From NCBI GenBank assembly GCA_945865175.1, contig CAMBDA010000007.1, forward strand, positions 21,959-85,958: a DNA stretch of 64,000 bases, read 5' to 3'. Source of the stretch: an uncultured Prevotellaceae bacterium. Its GTDB lineage: Bacteria; Bacteroidota; Bacteroidia; Bacteroidales; Bacteroidaceae. Of the stretch, positions 37,507 through 45,732 are shown in pieces. Position 1 is the stretch's first letter. Each line of letters starts with the position of its first letter. The notes under the pieces were generated by a model that did no database searches, had not been told where the DNA came from, and worked only from the letters and a program-made list of their open reading frames with translations. A program made the position numbers and the translations under genes.

Positions 37507-38700
37507 ATGAAACACAAGTTTTTTATCCTTCTGGCCCTCCTCACCCTGTGCAGCGGCCAAGCAGCAGCCAAGCGCAAGTGTAAGCAACCTCAAATCCCCA
37601 TCCTGGCATGGTACAGCATCCCCCCAGGCGAATTTGCGACCCTAGAACGGTACCAGGAACTGGCCGAATGCGGCTTTACCTATTCTTTCTCCCACACTTA
37701 TGCCCTCGATGATGCGCTACTTACGCTCGACCTCTGCCACAAGGCAGGCATAAAGTGCGTCTTCACTTGCAACGATCTGGCCACCGACCCCGAGGGCATA
37801 GCCAGCAAGATAAGAAAACACCCGGGGCTGGGAGCCTATTTCCTGCGCGACGAACCAGGGAACGATGATATGCCCGAGCTGGGCGAATGGGCACGCAAGA
37901 TTGAGAAGGTGGACCCCAACCATCCCTGCTATCTCAACCTCCTGCCTGTGCATGCCATGGGGCACGAAGCGTACATTGAGCACCTGGAGAAGTTCTGCCA
38001 GATTGTGGACCTACCCCAGTTGTCGTTCGACCATTACCCCATCAACGAAGCGGGAGGCGACTCGGTCTACCTGAACCCCTTCTGGTACGACAACCTGGAA
38101 CTCATCCTACAGGCAGCCAAGAAAGCGGGCAAGCCTTTCTGGGCCTTTGCCCTGAGCACCGCCCACACGCCCTACCCCGTCCCCACCATGGCACACCTGC
38201 GCCTTCAGATGCACAGCAACCTGGCCTACGGTGCCCAGCTGCTCCAGTATTTCACCTACTGGAATCCCGGCACAGAGACATGGAATTTCCATCAGGCACC
38301 CATCGACCAGCAGGGCTTGCGCAGCCGTGTGTATGAGGAAGTGCGCAGCCTGAACCAGGAAATCCAGCGTAGGGCTCATGTCTTTGTGGGCTGCACCGTG
38401 GAGGATGTACGCCACATGGGCCGTACGGTTCCTCCTGGCACCAAACCGCTGGAACAGCTTCCGCCTCATTTTCTCCGTCTCGACAGCCGTGGCGAGGCTG
38501 CCTTGGTTTCACAGATTAGCAACGAAGGCCGCCATTATGTGGTGATTGTGAACACCAGCCCCTCAAAGCCCATCTGCATGGACATCAAGACGGACAGCGA
38601 AGTGATGCGTCTGCGTTCCGACGACACCCAAGTGCGTGCCGACAAATACGAGGAGGAGTATTATCTGGAGCCCGGTGCCATCGAGATATTCTTCTATTAG
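37507..38700 (+). CDS. Secreted GH42/DUF4434-like TIM-barrel protein
   Basis: The 397-aa protein has a signal peptide (FFILLALLTLCSGQAAA) and an (alpha/beta)8-barrel pattern: IPILAWYSIPPGEF, GFTYSFSHTYALDDAL, CHKAGIKCVFTCNDL, LGAYFLRDEPGNDDM (the Glu is a likely catalytic acid/base), LPQLSFDHYPI, QLLQYFTYWNPG. A small C-terminal beta domain ends DKYEEEYYLEPGAIEIFFY. This pattern occurs in beta-galactosidase-like glycoside hydrolases; the exact family and substrate are uncertain. It diverges from the DUF5722-type gene, which suggests a shared glycan target. Confidence 0.78.
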   Translation: MKHKFFILLALLTLCSGQAAAKRKCKQPQIPILAWYSIPPGEFATLERYQELAECGFTYSFSHTYALDDALLTLDLCHKAGIKCVFTCNDLATDPEGIASKIRKHPGLGAYFLRDEPGNDDMPELGEWARKIEKVDPNHPCYLNLLPVHAMGHEAYIEHLEKFCQIVDLPQLSFDHYPINEAGGDSVYLNPFWYDNLELILQAAKKAGKPFWAFALSTAHTPYPVPTMAHLRLQMHSNLAYGAQLLQYFTYWNPGTETWNFHQAPIDQQGLRSRVYEEVRSLNQEIQRRAHVFVGCTVEDVRHMGRTVPPGTKPLEQLPPHFLRLDSRGEAALVSQISNEGRHYVVIVNTSPSKPICMDIKTDSEVMRLRSDDTQVRADKYEEEYYLEPGAIEIFFY

Positions 38701-38724
38701 AAGACCCCCCAGTCCCCCTGTTTA

Positions 38725-38777
38725 GGTGGAAGAGGCCGCGCTAATTAGTTTTTGAAGAAGTCGGCCACCTATCCACC
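38725..38777. repeat. Imperfect inverted repeat upstream of the polysaccharide locus
   Basis: GGTGGA (38725-38730) and GGCCG (38734-38738) pair with CGGCC (38762-38766) and TCCACC (38772-38777), forming a two-part hairpin about 53 nt long just past the GH-like gene. It may terminate that gene. Confidence 0.6.
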
Positions 38778-38794
38778 AAAACCCCATAGGGCGG

Positions 38795-38869
38795 CATAAT
38801 TTCATATTCCTCACCGTACGGGACGCTTCTCATGGTATGTCCCGAGCACGGTATTAATATGGAATTATG
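38795..38869. repeat. Long imperfect hairpin in the 613-bp gap
   Basis: A 14-nt arm at 38795-38808 (CATAATTTCATATT) pairs with 38856-38869 with a single G-U. The inner arms ACCGT and CGGGAC (38813-38824) pair with GTCCCG and ACGGT (38839-38852). The sequence from 38870 to about 39050 is AT/C-rich with no gene that I can support. Confidence 0.65.
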
Positions 38870-39076
38870 TCACCTTTTCAGTTTTTTCCTGTCCACCCCA
38901 GGCCCAAGAAAGGTTTTGTCCATCCTACCCGAAAGGTCATAAGATGCAGATGAAAACGGAATTCATCACAAAATTACTGACAAAAATAGAGTCTACCCCC
39001 CCCCTCCGCTTTTATTCTGTCTATAATTAAGTTGAAAAAAACATCAAAAAAATTTTTTCAGTTCAAATATTCTTTG

Positions 39077-39085
39077 TAATTTTGC
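39077..39085 (+). promoter_or_regulatory. -7 element of the polysaccharide-locus promoter
   Basis: TAATTTTGC matches TAnnTTTG, preceded by an A/T tract (39025-39058) that offers only a weak -33. Transcription from here would give an untranslated leader of about 220 nt before upxY. Confidence 0.6.
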
Positions 39086-39170
39086 TTTATAAAAAGAGGG
39101 CTGAAATACATTAAGCCCCCAAAAAGAGTATCGCTATGGAACGAAACAGCCTTCCTTCCGCACATATTCT

Positions 39171-39279
39171 GCACGACAGCTCTTATCGCTGGGAAGCATA
39201 AAACTCTCGTGCCCTTGTTCACAAAAAAAAGAACAAGCAACCGTTGACATCTGCTCAACGGGGAAAGGAGACTTTTTCC
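39171..39279 (+). promoter_or_regulatory. Structured 5' leader of upxY, four consecutive hairpins
   Basis: Complementary arms are visible at 39171-39176/39207-39212 (GCACGA/TCGTGC, enclosing AGC/GCT), 39214-39220/39231-39237 (CTTGTTC/GAACAAG), 39241-39247/39255-39261 (CCGTTGA/TCAACGG) and 39262-39266/39275-39279 (GGAAA/TTTCC). UpxY-type antiterminators act in the leaders of their own operons, so these are candidate recognition or attenuation structures. Confidence 0.7.
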
Positions 39280-39313
39280 GCCTTCACCCCCTCCCTCACA
39301 ACGTTATCGCCTC

Positions 39314-39823
39314 ATGTGGTACGTTTTATACAAACTGCAAAACGTCGGCACCGCCCTGTCTGACAAGCTGAATGAGCTGGGCGTGAAATACTACGTGCCC
39401 ATGCACTACATTGAAAAGCTCAACAGCGAGGGCACCATGATGGAGCAGCAAAAAGTGGTCTCCATCAGCAATCTGCTTTTTGTCAATACCGACATGGACA
39501 TCCTGCAGTTCACCCAGCAAACCAACGGCTTGCTGGCTCCCATGAAGGACACCATGACCAACAAGCCGGCCGTGGTAAAGGACGAGGAAATGGAGCGGTT
39601 CATCCAGTTTCAGAAACTGCAGCCAGCAAACGTACTGCTGCTGAAGGACCCCTATGCCAAATTTCTGGGCAAGACCAAAGTGAGGGTCAAGGCCGGCCTC
39701 TTTGAAGGCGTCGAGGGCAGAGTGGTGCGCATCCTGCGCGACAGGCGGTTGGTCATCTCGCTCGGCAACATGGCCGTGGCCATATCGGGCATCCATCCGT
39801 CTCTGCTGGAACAGATACCATAG
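39314..39823 (+). CDS. UpxY-family (NusG-like) transcription antiterminator
   Basis: The 169-aa protein begins with the NusG N-terminal pattern MWYVLYKLQN...VKYYVPMHY and ends with a KOW motif (AGLFEGVEGRVVRILRDRRL). UpxY proteins head capsular and exopolysaccharide operons in Bacteroidales and allow RNA polymerase to read through the long locus. The position, first gene after a structured leader, fits. The start is supported by the conserved MWY. Confidence 0.92.
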   Translation: MWYVLYKLQNVGTALSDKLNELGVKYYVPMHYIEKLNSEGTMMEQQKVVSISNLLFVNTDMDILQFTQQTNGLLAPMKDTMTNKPAVVKDEEMERFIQFQKLQPANVLLLKDPYAKFLGKTKVRVKAGLFEGVEGRVVRILRDRRLVISLGNMAVAISGIHPSLLEQIP

Positions 39824-39888
39824 CACCAGAAGTCCTTTAAACACTCAATCATATCCAAATTATCACTTCTTCTAATTCAAGCAATCCT

Positions 39889-41013
39889 ATGAATTCTACG
39901 TCTATTCTCTGGGGTGTCAACATCATATCGGCATTCCTCCTGTGCCTGCTCCTTTCGGCACTCATTATCCCCCGGATTCTTCAGATTGCCTACCGCAAGC
40001 AATTGTTCGACGAGCCCAACGAGCGCAAGCTGCACAGCACACCCGTCCCCAGGCTGGGCGGTCTGGCCTTCAAGCCCCTGGTGCTGCTTTCCACCGTACT
40101 CCTGCTGGCTGTGAACTTGTCTCTGGGCCACCGCGAGCTGCTCGACGAGCTGGGCAAAGACGCATTGCCTTTCACCTTTACCCTCTGTGCCATCACGCTG
40201 GCCTATCTGGTGGGCATCATCGATGACCTGAAGGGAGTGCCCTACCGCTCCAAGTTTGTGGCCCAAACCATCTGCGGCCTGTTACTGGTGACAGGAGGTG
40301 TGATGCTCACCGACCTCAACGGACTGGCATTCCTCCACCTGCTGCCCTCATGGATGAGCATTCCGCTCTCCGTCTTTGCCGTCGTCTTCATCGTCAATGC
40401 CATCAACCTCATCGACGGCATCGACGGATTGGCATCGGGCCTGTGCATCATCGCCTTCCTGTGCTACGGCATCACCTTCCTTATCTACGACCAGCACACC
40501 AATGCCCTGCTGTCCTTTTCCACGGCAGGTGTCATCATCCCATTCTATTATTACAATGTGTTCGGCCGCATAGAGAAAAACACCAAGGTTTTCATGGGCG
40601 ACACAGGCACCATGACCACAGGCATAATGCTGTGCTACCTGAGCATCCGGCTCACCCACATTGCCGACACCCTACCCTCCCATGTCAATCCGTTCGTGCT
40701 GGCCTTCTCGCCCATGCTCATTCCCTGCCTGGATGTGGTGAGGGTGTACATCTATCGTGTATGCCACGGAAAGAATCCCTTCCTGCCCGACAAGAACCAC
40801 ATCCACCACAGGCTGCTTGCCATGGGATTGAGCCAAAGGCAGGCCATGGCCATCCTGGTGCTGGCCGCACTCGTGCTCACAGTGCTCAACGTATCAGTCT
40901 CCCGCAGGTTGGGAGCCACCTACCTGCTCCTTCTCGACATCATCCTGTGGATGCTTGCCAACTTCCTTATCAACGTTCGGATAAAACGGCACAACCTCCG
41001 GACCGCCATTTAA
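39889..41013 (+). CDS. WecA/TagO-type polyprenyl-phosphate sugar-1-P transferase
   Basis: Integral membrane enzyme (374 aa, about 10-11 spans) that starts glycan assembly by moving a HexNAc-1-phosphate to undecaprenyl phosphate. Family motifs are NERKLHSTPVPRLGG, VGIIDDLKGVPYRSKF, NLIDGIDGLASG, FMGDTGT and the cytosolic HHRLLAMGLS loop. The acceptor sugar is not determinable. It is the initiating transferase of this locus. Confidence 0.95.
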   Translation: MNSTSILWGVNIISAFLLCLLLSALIIPRILQIAYRKQLFDEPNERKLHSTPVPRLGGLAFKPLVLLSTVLLLAVNLSLGHRELLDELGKDALPFTFTLCAITLAYLVGIIDDLKGVPYRSKFVAQTICGLLLVTGGVMLTDLNGLAFLHLLPSWMSIPLSVFAVVFIVNAINLIDGIDGLASGLCIIAFLCYGITFLIYDQHTNALLSFSTAGVIIPFYYYNVFGRIEKNTKVFMGDTGTMTTGIMLCYLSIRLTHIADTLPSHVNPFVLAFSPMLIPCLDVVRVYIYRVCHGKNPFLPDKNHIHHRLLAMGLSQRQAMAILVLAALVLTVLNVSVSRRLGATYLLLLDIILWMLANFLINVRIKRHNLRTAI

Positions 41014-41037
41014 TGTCCCATTTCCCCCTTATAAACA

Positions 41038-41880
41038 ATGATAAAGAAACCCTCCATACAACTCTTTCATCATGGCACGGCCATGATTCTGCTGGCATGC
41101 CTATGCGCATGTGCTGCACCCAAGGACATTGCCTATTTCCAGGATGCAGAAGCCCTCAATAACATGGCCCTGCAGGCCGAGCGCCAGTTCCGTCTCAGAC
41201 CCGAGGACAAGATAAACATCGTGGTCAACAGCAGCAACCCCATGCTGGAGCAACAGTTCACCCTCACCACATCCACAAACTCCAGCAACATCCTGGGTGC
41301 CGAAACCACGCCCAAGACCACAGCCGGAAAGAGCTCGGGCAATTCCCAGGTAATAGCCTACACGGTGGATGAACAAGGAACCATCAACTTTCCCGTCCTG
41401 GGCAAGATAAACGTGGCAGGCATGACCAGGGGCGAAGTGGCAGACTACATCAAAGACCGCCTTATCGCGCGCGAGCTGGTCACCGACCCCATCGTCACCG
41501 TGGAGTATCTCAACCTGAGCGTCAAGGTGATGGGCGAAGTGAAACAGCCCGGCATCATCACAATCACCAAGGACCATTTCACCATCCTGGATGCCCTGTC
41601 CCAGGCCGGCGACCTCACCATCGACGGAAACCGATGCAACGTGATGGTGAACCGCAATGTGGACGGTGCCAACAGGGTGTACTACATAGACCTCACCAAC
41701 ATGCAGCAGACCCTGCTCTCGCCCGCCTATTATCTGGAGCAGAACGACCTCGTCTACGTGTCCCCCAACGAGAAGCGCAAGCGCGAATCCACTCCCACAA
41801 GCAATGCCTTCCATACGCCTTACCTGTGGATGTCCATCGCCTCTTTCCTCGTCACCATCACCGCACTAATCCTACGCTAG
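41038..41880 (+). CDS. Wza-like polysaccharide export lipoprotein
   Basis: The 280-aa protein has a lipobox (ILLACLCAC) and the polysaccharide export domain (RLRPEDKINIVVNSSNPMLE), then SLBB-like repeats (LSVKVMGEVKQPGIITITKD, LDALSQAGDL) and a C-terminal membrane helix (YLWMSIASFLVTITALIL). This is the outer-membrane channel partner of the kinase that follows 7 bp later. Confidence 0.93.
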   Translation: MIKKPSIQLFHHGTAMILLACLCACAAPKDIAYFQDAEALNNMALQAERQFRLRPEDKINIVVNSSNPMLEQQFTLTTSTNSSNILGAETTPKTTAGKSSGNSQVIAYTVDEQGTINFPVLGKINVAGMTRGEVADYIKDRLIARELVTDPIVTVEYLNLSVKVMGEVKQPGIITITKDHFTILDALSQAGDLTIDGNRCNVMVNRNVDGANRVYYIDLTNMQQTLLSPAYYLEQNDLVYVSPNEKRKRESTPTSNAFHTPYLWMSIASFLVTITALILR

Positions 41881-41887
41881 CCCATCT

Positions 41888-43999
41888 ATGAACACCCCTA
41901 TCAACCGACAAACCGAGGAATTCCTCACCATACAGGAGTTCTGGCAACTGTGCCGCAGTCATCTCGACTGGTTCCTGATATCGCTGACCCTCACCCTATC
42001 GATGGCCGCCTATTATCTGGTGTCCACCCCCGACATGTACACATGCGAAGCCGCCGTGCTCGTGAAGATGGAGACCACGGGTACCATGGTTGCCCAGAAG
42101 CAGAACGGGTCCGACTTCAACAACATGGCCTTGGTGCAACAGCCCACCAGCGTGCCCAATGTCCTGCGCCAGTACACCTCGCTGGCCCTCCTCTCCGATG
42201 TGGCCAACCGCTTGAACCCAGCCTCCGATTCCGGAGGCGCCCTTAGCAAGGCCGGTGCCATACGCAGCCGGCTCACCGTCACGCAGGACAATGAGCAAAG
42301 CACCGTCATCAACCTCAAGTATGTCGACTATTCGCCCCGCCGTGCCGAACAGGTGCTCAGCATCATCCTGGAGGCCTTCAATGAACGATGGCTGGCCGAG
42401 AAGAACCAGATAGCACGCAGCACTGCACGCTTCATCGACGACCGTCTGCGGCTCATCGAGAAAGACCTCAATGCTGTGGACGACAGCATCTCCACCTTCA
42501 AGATGCATCATCAGATTACCAATCTGGAGCGCGTGAGCGACCTGTACCTGCAGCAGCAGAACGAGTCGGAGGCCGACATGCTCAAGCTCACCAACCAGAT
42601 GGCCATGGCCCAGTATATCCTGGACATCCTGCAGGACAAGAGCACCCAGCACCAACTGCTGCCTGCCAACACCGGTCTGGCTCTCCCGGAAGTGGAGACA
42701 CAGATATCAGTCTACAACACACAGCTGCTAAGACTCAAGAACAATCTGGTGGGCACCACCTCGCAGAATCCGATTATCCTGCGTCAGGAGAATGAGATAG
42801 ACGATCTCCGGCAGAACATCGTGGCCACCGTCACCAACCAGATAAAGTCGCTCCAGATGCAGTTGACCACCGTGATGCGCTACAACGAGGAGGCAAAGGA
42901 GAAAGTGACCTCCAGCCCCGACCAGGCCAAGCGTCTGCTATCGGTGGAGCGTGACCAGAAGGTGAAGGAAAGCCTCTATCTCTACCTGCTGCAAAAGAAG
43001 GAGGAAAACGAGATAAGCATGACCTACACCCCCGTGCCCACCCAGATTCTCGACATGCCCCACGGCAGCCCGTTCCCCTCGTTCCCCAACAAGAACAGCA
43101 TACTGATGGCCGCCACCCTGGCAGGTCTTCTGATTCCCATGGTCATCCTGTTCGTGATAGTCAGCCTCGACACCACCGTACGCTCCAAGGCGGACATAGA
43201 AAGCCGCACCATACTGCCTGTCGTGGGCGAAGTGCCCTTCTATACCCCACGCAAGTATCGCGCCTGGATGGCCAAAAGGATTCTTTTCAGGAAAATCAAG
43301 GACACTCCCACACCGCTGGTGGTGCAGCATGGCAGTCAGGACGTTGTGAACGAAGCATTCCGTGTCATCCGTTCCAATCTGGAATTTATGTCCGATACGC
43401 CCCGCCACGAGAACATCTACATCGTCACCTCCATGTATTCGGGCTCGGGCAAGACCTTCATCTGTATCAACCTGGCGCTGACGCTTGCCATCAAAGGAAG
43501 GCGCGTGCTGATTATTGACGGTGATATGCGCCGCGCCTCCACCTCACGCACCTTTGGCAACAGGGAGGTGGGACTGGCCGACTTTCTGGGCGAGAAGGTA
43601 CACACGGTGGATGACATCATCTACCAGAACGAACATTATCCCTCGCTCCACATCCTTCCTGTGGGCACCACACCGCCCAATCCCACGGAGCTGCTTTCCA
43701 GTCCCCGCCTCAGGGAGATGCTGGAGGAACTGCGTCCCTGCTACGACTTCATCCTCATCGACTGTCCCATGATGGAGGTGCTGGCCGATGCCTCCATCAT
43801 CGAACACCTGGCAGACCGCACGCTCTACATCGTGCGCGCGGGTCTGTTCCAGCGTAAGATGGTGGGCCAGCTGGAGACCAACACGCAGGCCGGCAAGTAC
43901 AAGAACCTTTCCATCATTCTCAACGCCGTGCCGCCCGTAGGCCGCTACGGCTACAAGTATGGCTACAAATACGGCTATTATTACAACTACAAGCAATGA
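41888..43999 (+). CDS. Wzc-like chain-length determinant and tyrosine kinase
   Basis: The 703-aa protein contains a Wzz domain between two membrane spans (WFLISLTLTLSMAAYYLVS near 30; MAATLAGLLIPMVILFVIVS near 410), with long coiled coils between. A BY-kinase domain follows: Walker A YSGSGKTFICINLAL, A' VLIIDGDMRRAS and B FILIDCPMME. The tail is a tyrosine cluster (GRYGYKYGYKYGYYYNYKQ), the autophosphorylation tail. It controls polymer length and export. Confidence 0.95.
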   Translation: MNTPINRQTEEFLTIQEFWQLCRSHLDWFLISLTLTLSMAAYYLVSTPDMYTCEAAVLVKMETTGTMVAQKQNGSDFNNMALVQQPTSVPNVLRQYTSLALLSDVANRLNPASDSGGALSKAGAIRSRLTVTQDNEQSTVINLKYVDYSPRRAEQVLSIILEAFNERWLAEKNQIARSTARFIDDRLRLIEKDLNAVDDSISTFKMHHQITNLERVSDLYLQQQNESEADMLKLTNQMAMAQYILDILQDKSTQHQLLPANTGLALPEVETQISVYNTQLLRLKNNLVGTTSQNPIILRQENEIDDLRQNIVATVTNQIKSLQMQLTTVMRYNEEAKEKVTSSPDQAKRLLSVERDQKVKESLYLYLLQKKEENEISMTYTPVPTQILDMPHGSPFPSFPNKNSILMAATLAGLLIPMVILFVIVSLDTTVRSKADIESRTILPVVGEVPFYTPRKYRAWMAKRILFRKIKDTPTPLVVQHGSQDVVNEAFRVIRSNLEFMSDTPRHENIYIVTSMYSGSGKTFICINLALTLAIKGRRVLIIDGDMRRASTSRTFGNREVGLADFLGEKVHTVDDIIYQNEHYPSLHILPVGTTPPNPTELLSSPRLREMLEELRPCYDFILIDCPMMEVLADASIIEHLADRTLYIVRAGLFQRKMVGQLETNTQAGKYKNLSIILNAVPPVGRYGYKYGYKYGYYYNYKQ

Positions 44000-44019
44000 T
44001 TCTCTAAACCATAATACTG

Positions 44020-45732
44020 ATGAAACTATATATATTAATAATATGTAGTGTATGCCTTGGCCTGCCCACGAGCGGAAACCAAGCTCACGCCTACACCGAG
44101 ACGCGACCCACTGTCCAAACGAGGCCGGGAGTAGACGACCTCTACCTGCAGCTCTATGGCGGCATCAACAAATCGGTCAACGAGAACCTCCCCTATTCGG
44201 AATTCAGTTCCTATCCATGGGCTGGCGGCACGTTCCTGGGCATAGGACGCGAGTTTCATCCGCTGTGGGGATGGCGTGCCACCCTTCGCTTCAATCACAA
44301 CAAGAGCCGCAATGTGCCGGAATGCGAATCACCCGATACCTGGGGATGGAATAACATCGGACTGTTTGTTGATGCTACCTTTGACATCACCGACGCATTG
44401 AAACTACCCGTAAACAGGGGCACACGTTTTAATTTGAAGGCATTTGCGGGTATTGGCGGAGTATATACCTTCGGTTTTCCCATGCAGACGCCCTTGTCCT
44501 ATTCAGAGTCATACTCCAGAAAAAGCACCGTGGGATTCGGCATGAGGGCAGGACTTACAGCCACCTATCGTTTGTCAAGCAAATGGCGCATTGGTGCCGA
44601 ACTGAGCCAAACGATATTCCACGACAAATTCAACGGCGTGAAATCGGGTTCCCCATTTGACGGGCGAAGCAACCTGAAAGTGGGTGTAACCTATCTTTTT
44701 GGCAAGAGAAAGAAGGTTAAGACTGACACGCTACTAATAATATATGACAACCGCCTGCGCAACATCCCGGCACTTCCTTTCAAGATTCCCGGTGCAGAGG
44801 GCACAAAGAATCGAGCCATAGAGGGGCGTGCCTTCCTTGACTTCCCCGTAAATGAGACAGTCATATACCCACGTTACCGACGCAACCCAGAAGAATTGCA
44901 GCGTTTGAACAAGACTATCGAGAATGCACTGTTCGACAAGTCATTCAAGGTGCATCGTGTAGTGTTGCATGGCTATGCCTCGCCCGAGAGTCCCTACTCC
45001 AACAACACTCGCCTTGCCAAAGGCCGCACCCAATCGCTGAAGTCATACGTCTGCCGAAAATTCGGCATTGACGAATCCGTAGTTGAGACACACTACACAC
45101 CTGAGGACTGGGACAACCTGCGTTCCTTTATCGAGACACGTGGCGAGAGCCGCCGGGTGAAGGGAAATGTTTGGTATGAACGTGAAAGCATAGTGGAAAC
45201 CCCGGTGATGCCGCAATATGTCATTGACAGTCGCAAAAAGCTGCTTGATGTGATTGACCTTGACATAAGTCCCGACGAAAAGGAGGCTATGCTTAAGAAA
45301 GTGGATAACGGAAGGCCATACAACTGGCTTCTTCAGAATGTATATCCCGGACTGCGCCACACCGACTACATTATAGAATATGTGGCGCGCCCCTTCAATG
45401 CCAAGGAAAGCAGAAGGCTCATCTACACTCATCCCGAGGCGTTGAGCATAGAGGAGATGTACAAGGTGGCACAAACCTACGAGGAAGGCAGCGACGGCTG
45501 GTTAGATGCCTTGCTGATAGCAGCCAATCTGAACCCCGAAGACAAGACTGCCAATCTCAATGCTGCTTGCGGCTGCGTAAAGACAAAGCGCCTTACAGAT
45601 GCGCGCAGATACCTGAAGAAGGCAGGAACCACGCCACAAGCCAACTATCTGAGGGACGTGATAGATGCCATGGAAGGCAAAAAAGCATGGAAGATAGAAA
45701 ACGGAAAAGTGATTGTAACAGAAGATAACTGA
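44020..45732 (+). CDS. Outer-membrane barrel with OmpA-like C-terminus
   Basis: The 570-aa protein has a signal peptide (LIICSVCLGLPTSGNQAHA), a beta-barrel-like N-terminal half (DDLYLQLYGGINKSVNENLP, LKVGVTYLFGKRKKV) and an OmpA-like C-terminal part (RVVLHGYASPESPYSNNTRL, AKGRTQSLKSYVCRKFG). TPR-like helices near the end (AALLIAANLNPEDKTANLN-type) close the protein. The architecture resembles DUF3868/OmpA-type fimbrial-locus proteins. Its stop is followed directly by the ATG of the next gene, so it is cotranscribed with the two lipoproteins. Confidence 0.75.
   Translation: MKLYILIICSVCLGLPTSGNQAHAYTETRPTVQTRPGVDDLYLQLYGGINKSVNENLPYSEFSSYPWAGGTFLGIGREFHPLWGWRATLRFNHNKSRNVPECESPDTWGWNNIGLFVDATFDITDALKLPVNRGTRFNLKAFAGIGGVYTFGFPMQTPLSYSESYSRKSTVGFGMRAGLTATYRLSSKWRIGAELSQTIFHDKFNGVKSGSPFDGRSNLKVGVTYLFGKRKKVKTDTLLIIYDNRLRNIPALPFKIPGAEGTKNRAIEGRAFLDFPVNETVIYPRYRRNPEELQRLNKTIENALFDKSFKVHRVVLHGYASPESPYSNNTRLAKGRTQSLKSYVCRKFGIDESVVETHYTPEDWDNLRSFIETRGESRRVKGNVWYERESIVETPVMPQYVIDSRKKLLDVIDLDISPDEKEAMLKKVDNGRPYNWLLQNVYPGLRHTDYIIEYVARPFNAKESRRLIYTHPEALSIEEMYKVAQTYEEGSDGWLDALLIAANLNPEDKTANLNAACGCVKTKRLTDARRYLKKAGTTPQANYLRDVIDAMEGKKAWKIENGKVIVTEDN

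Noticed and set aside
39058..39258. A 66-aa minus-strand open frame in the upxY leader
   Set aside because: It lies across the promoter and hairpins and has no recognisable domain.
38701..39313. Phase-variable invertible promoter of the Bacteroides capsule type
   Set aside because: Such promoters need two matching inverted repeats on both sides of the promoter. Here both hairpins lie upstream of the -7 element, and no copy of their arms was found after it.
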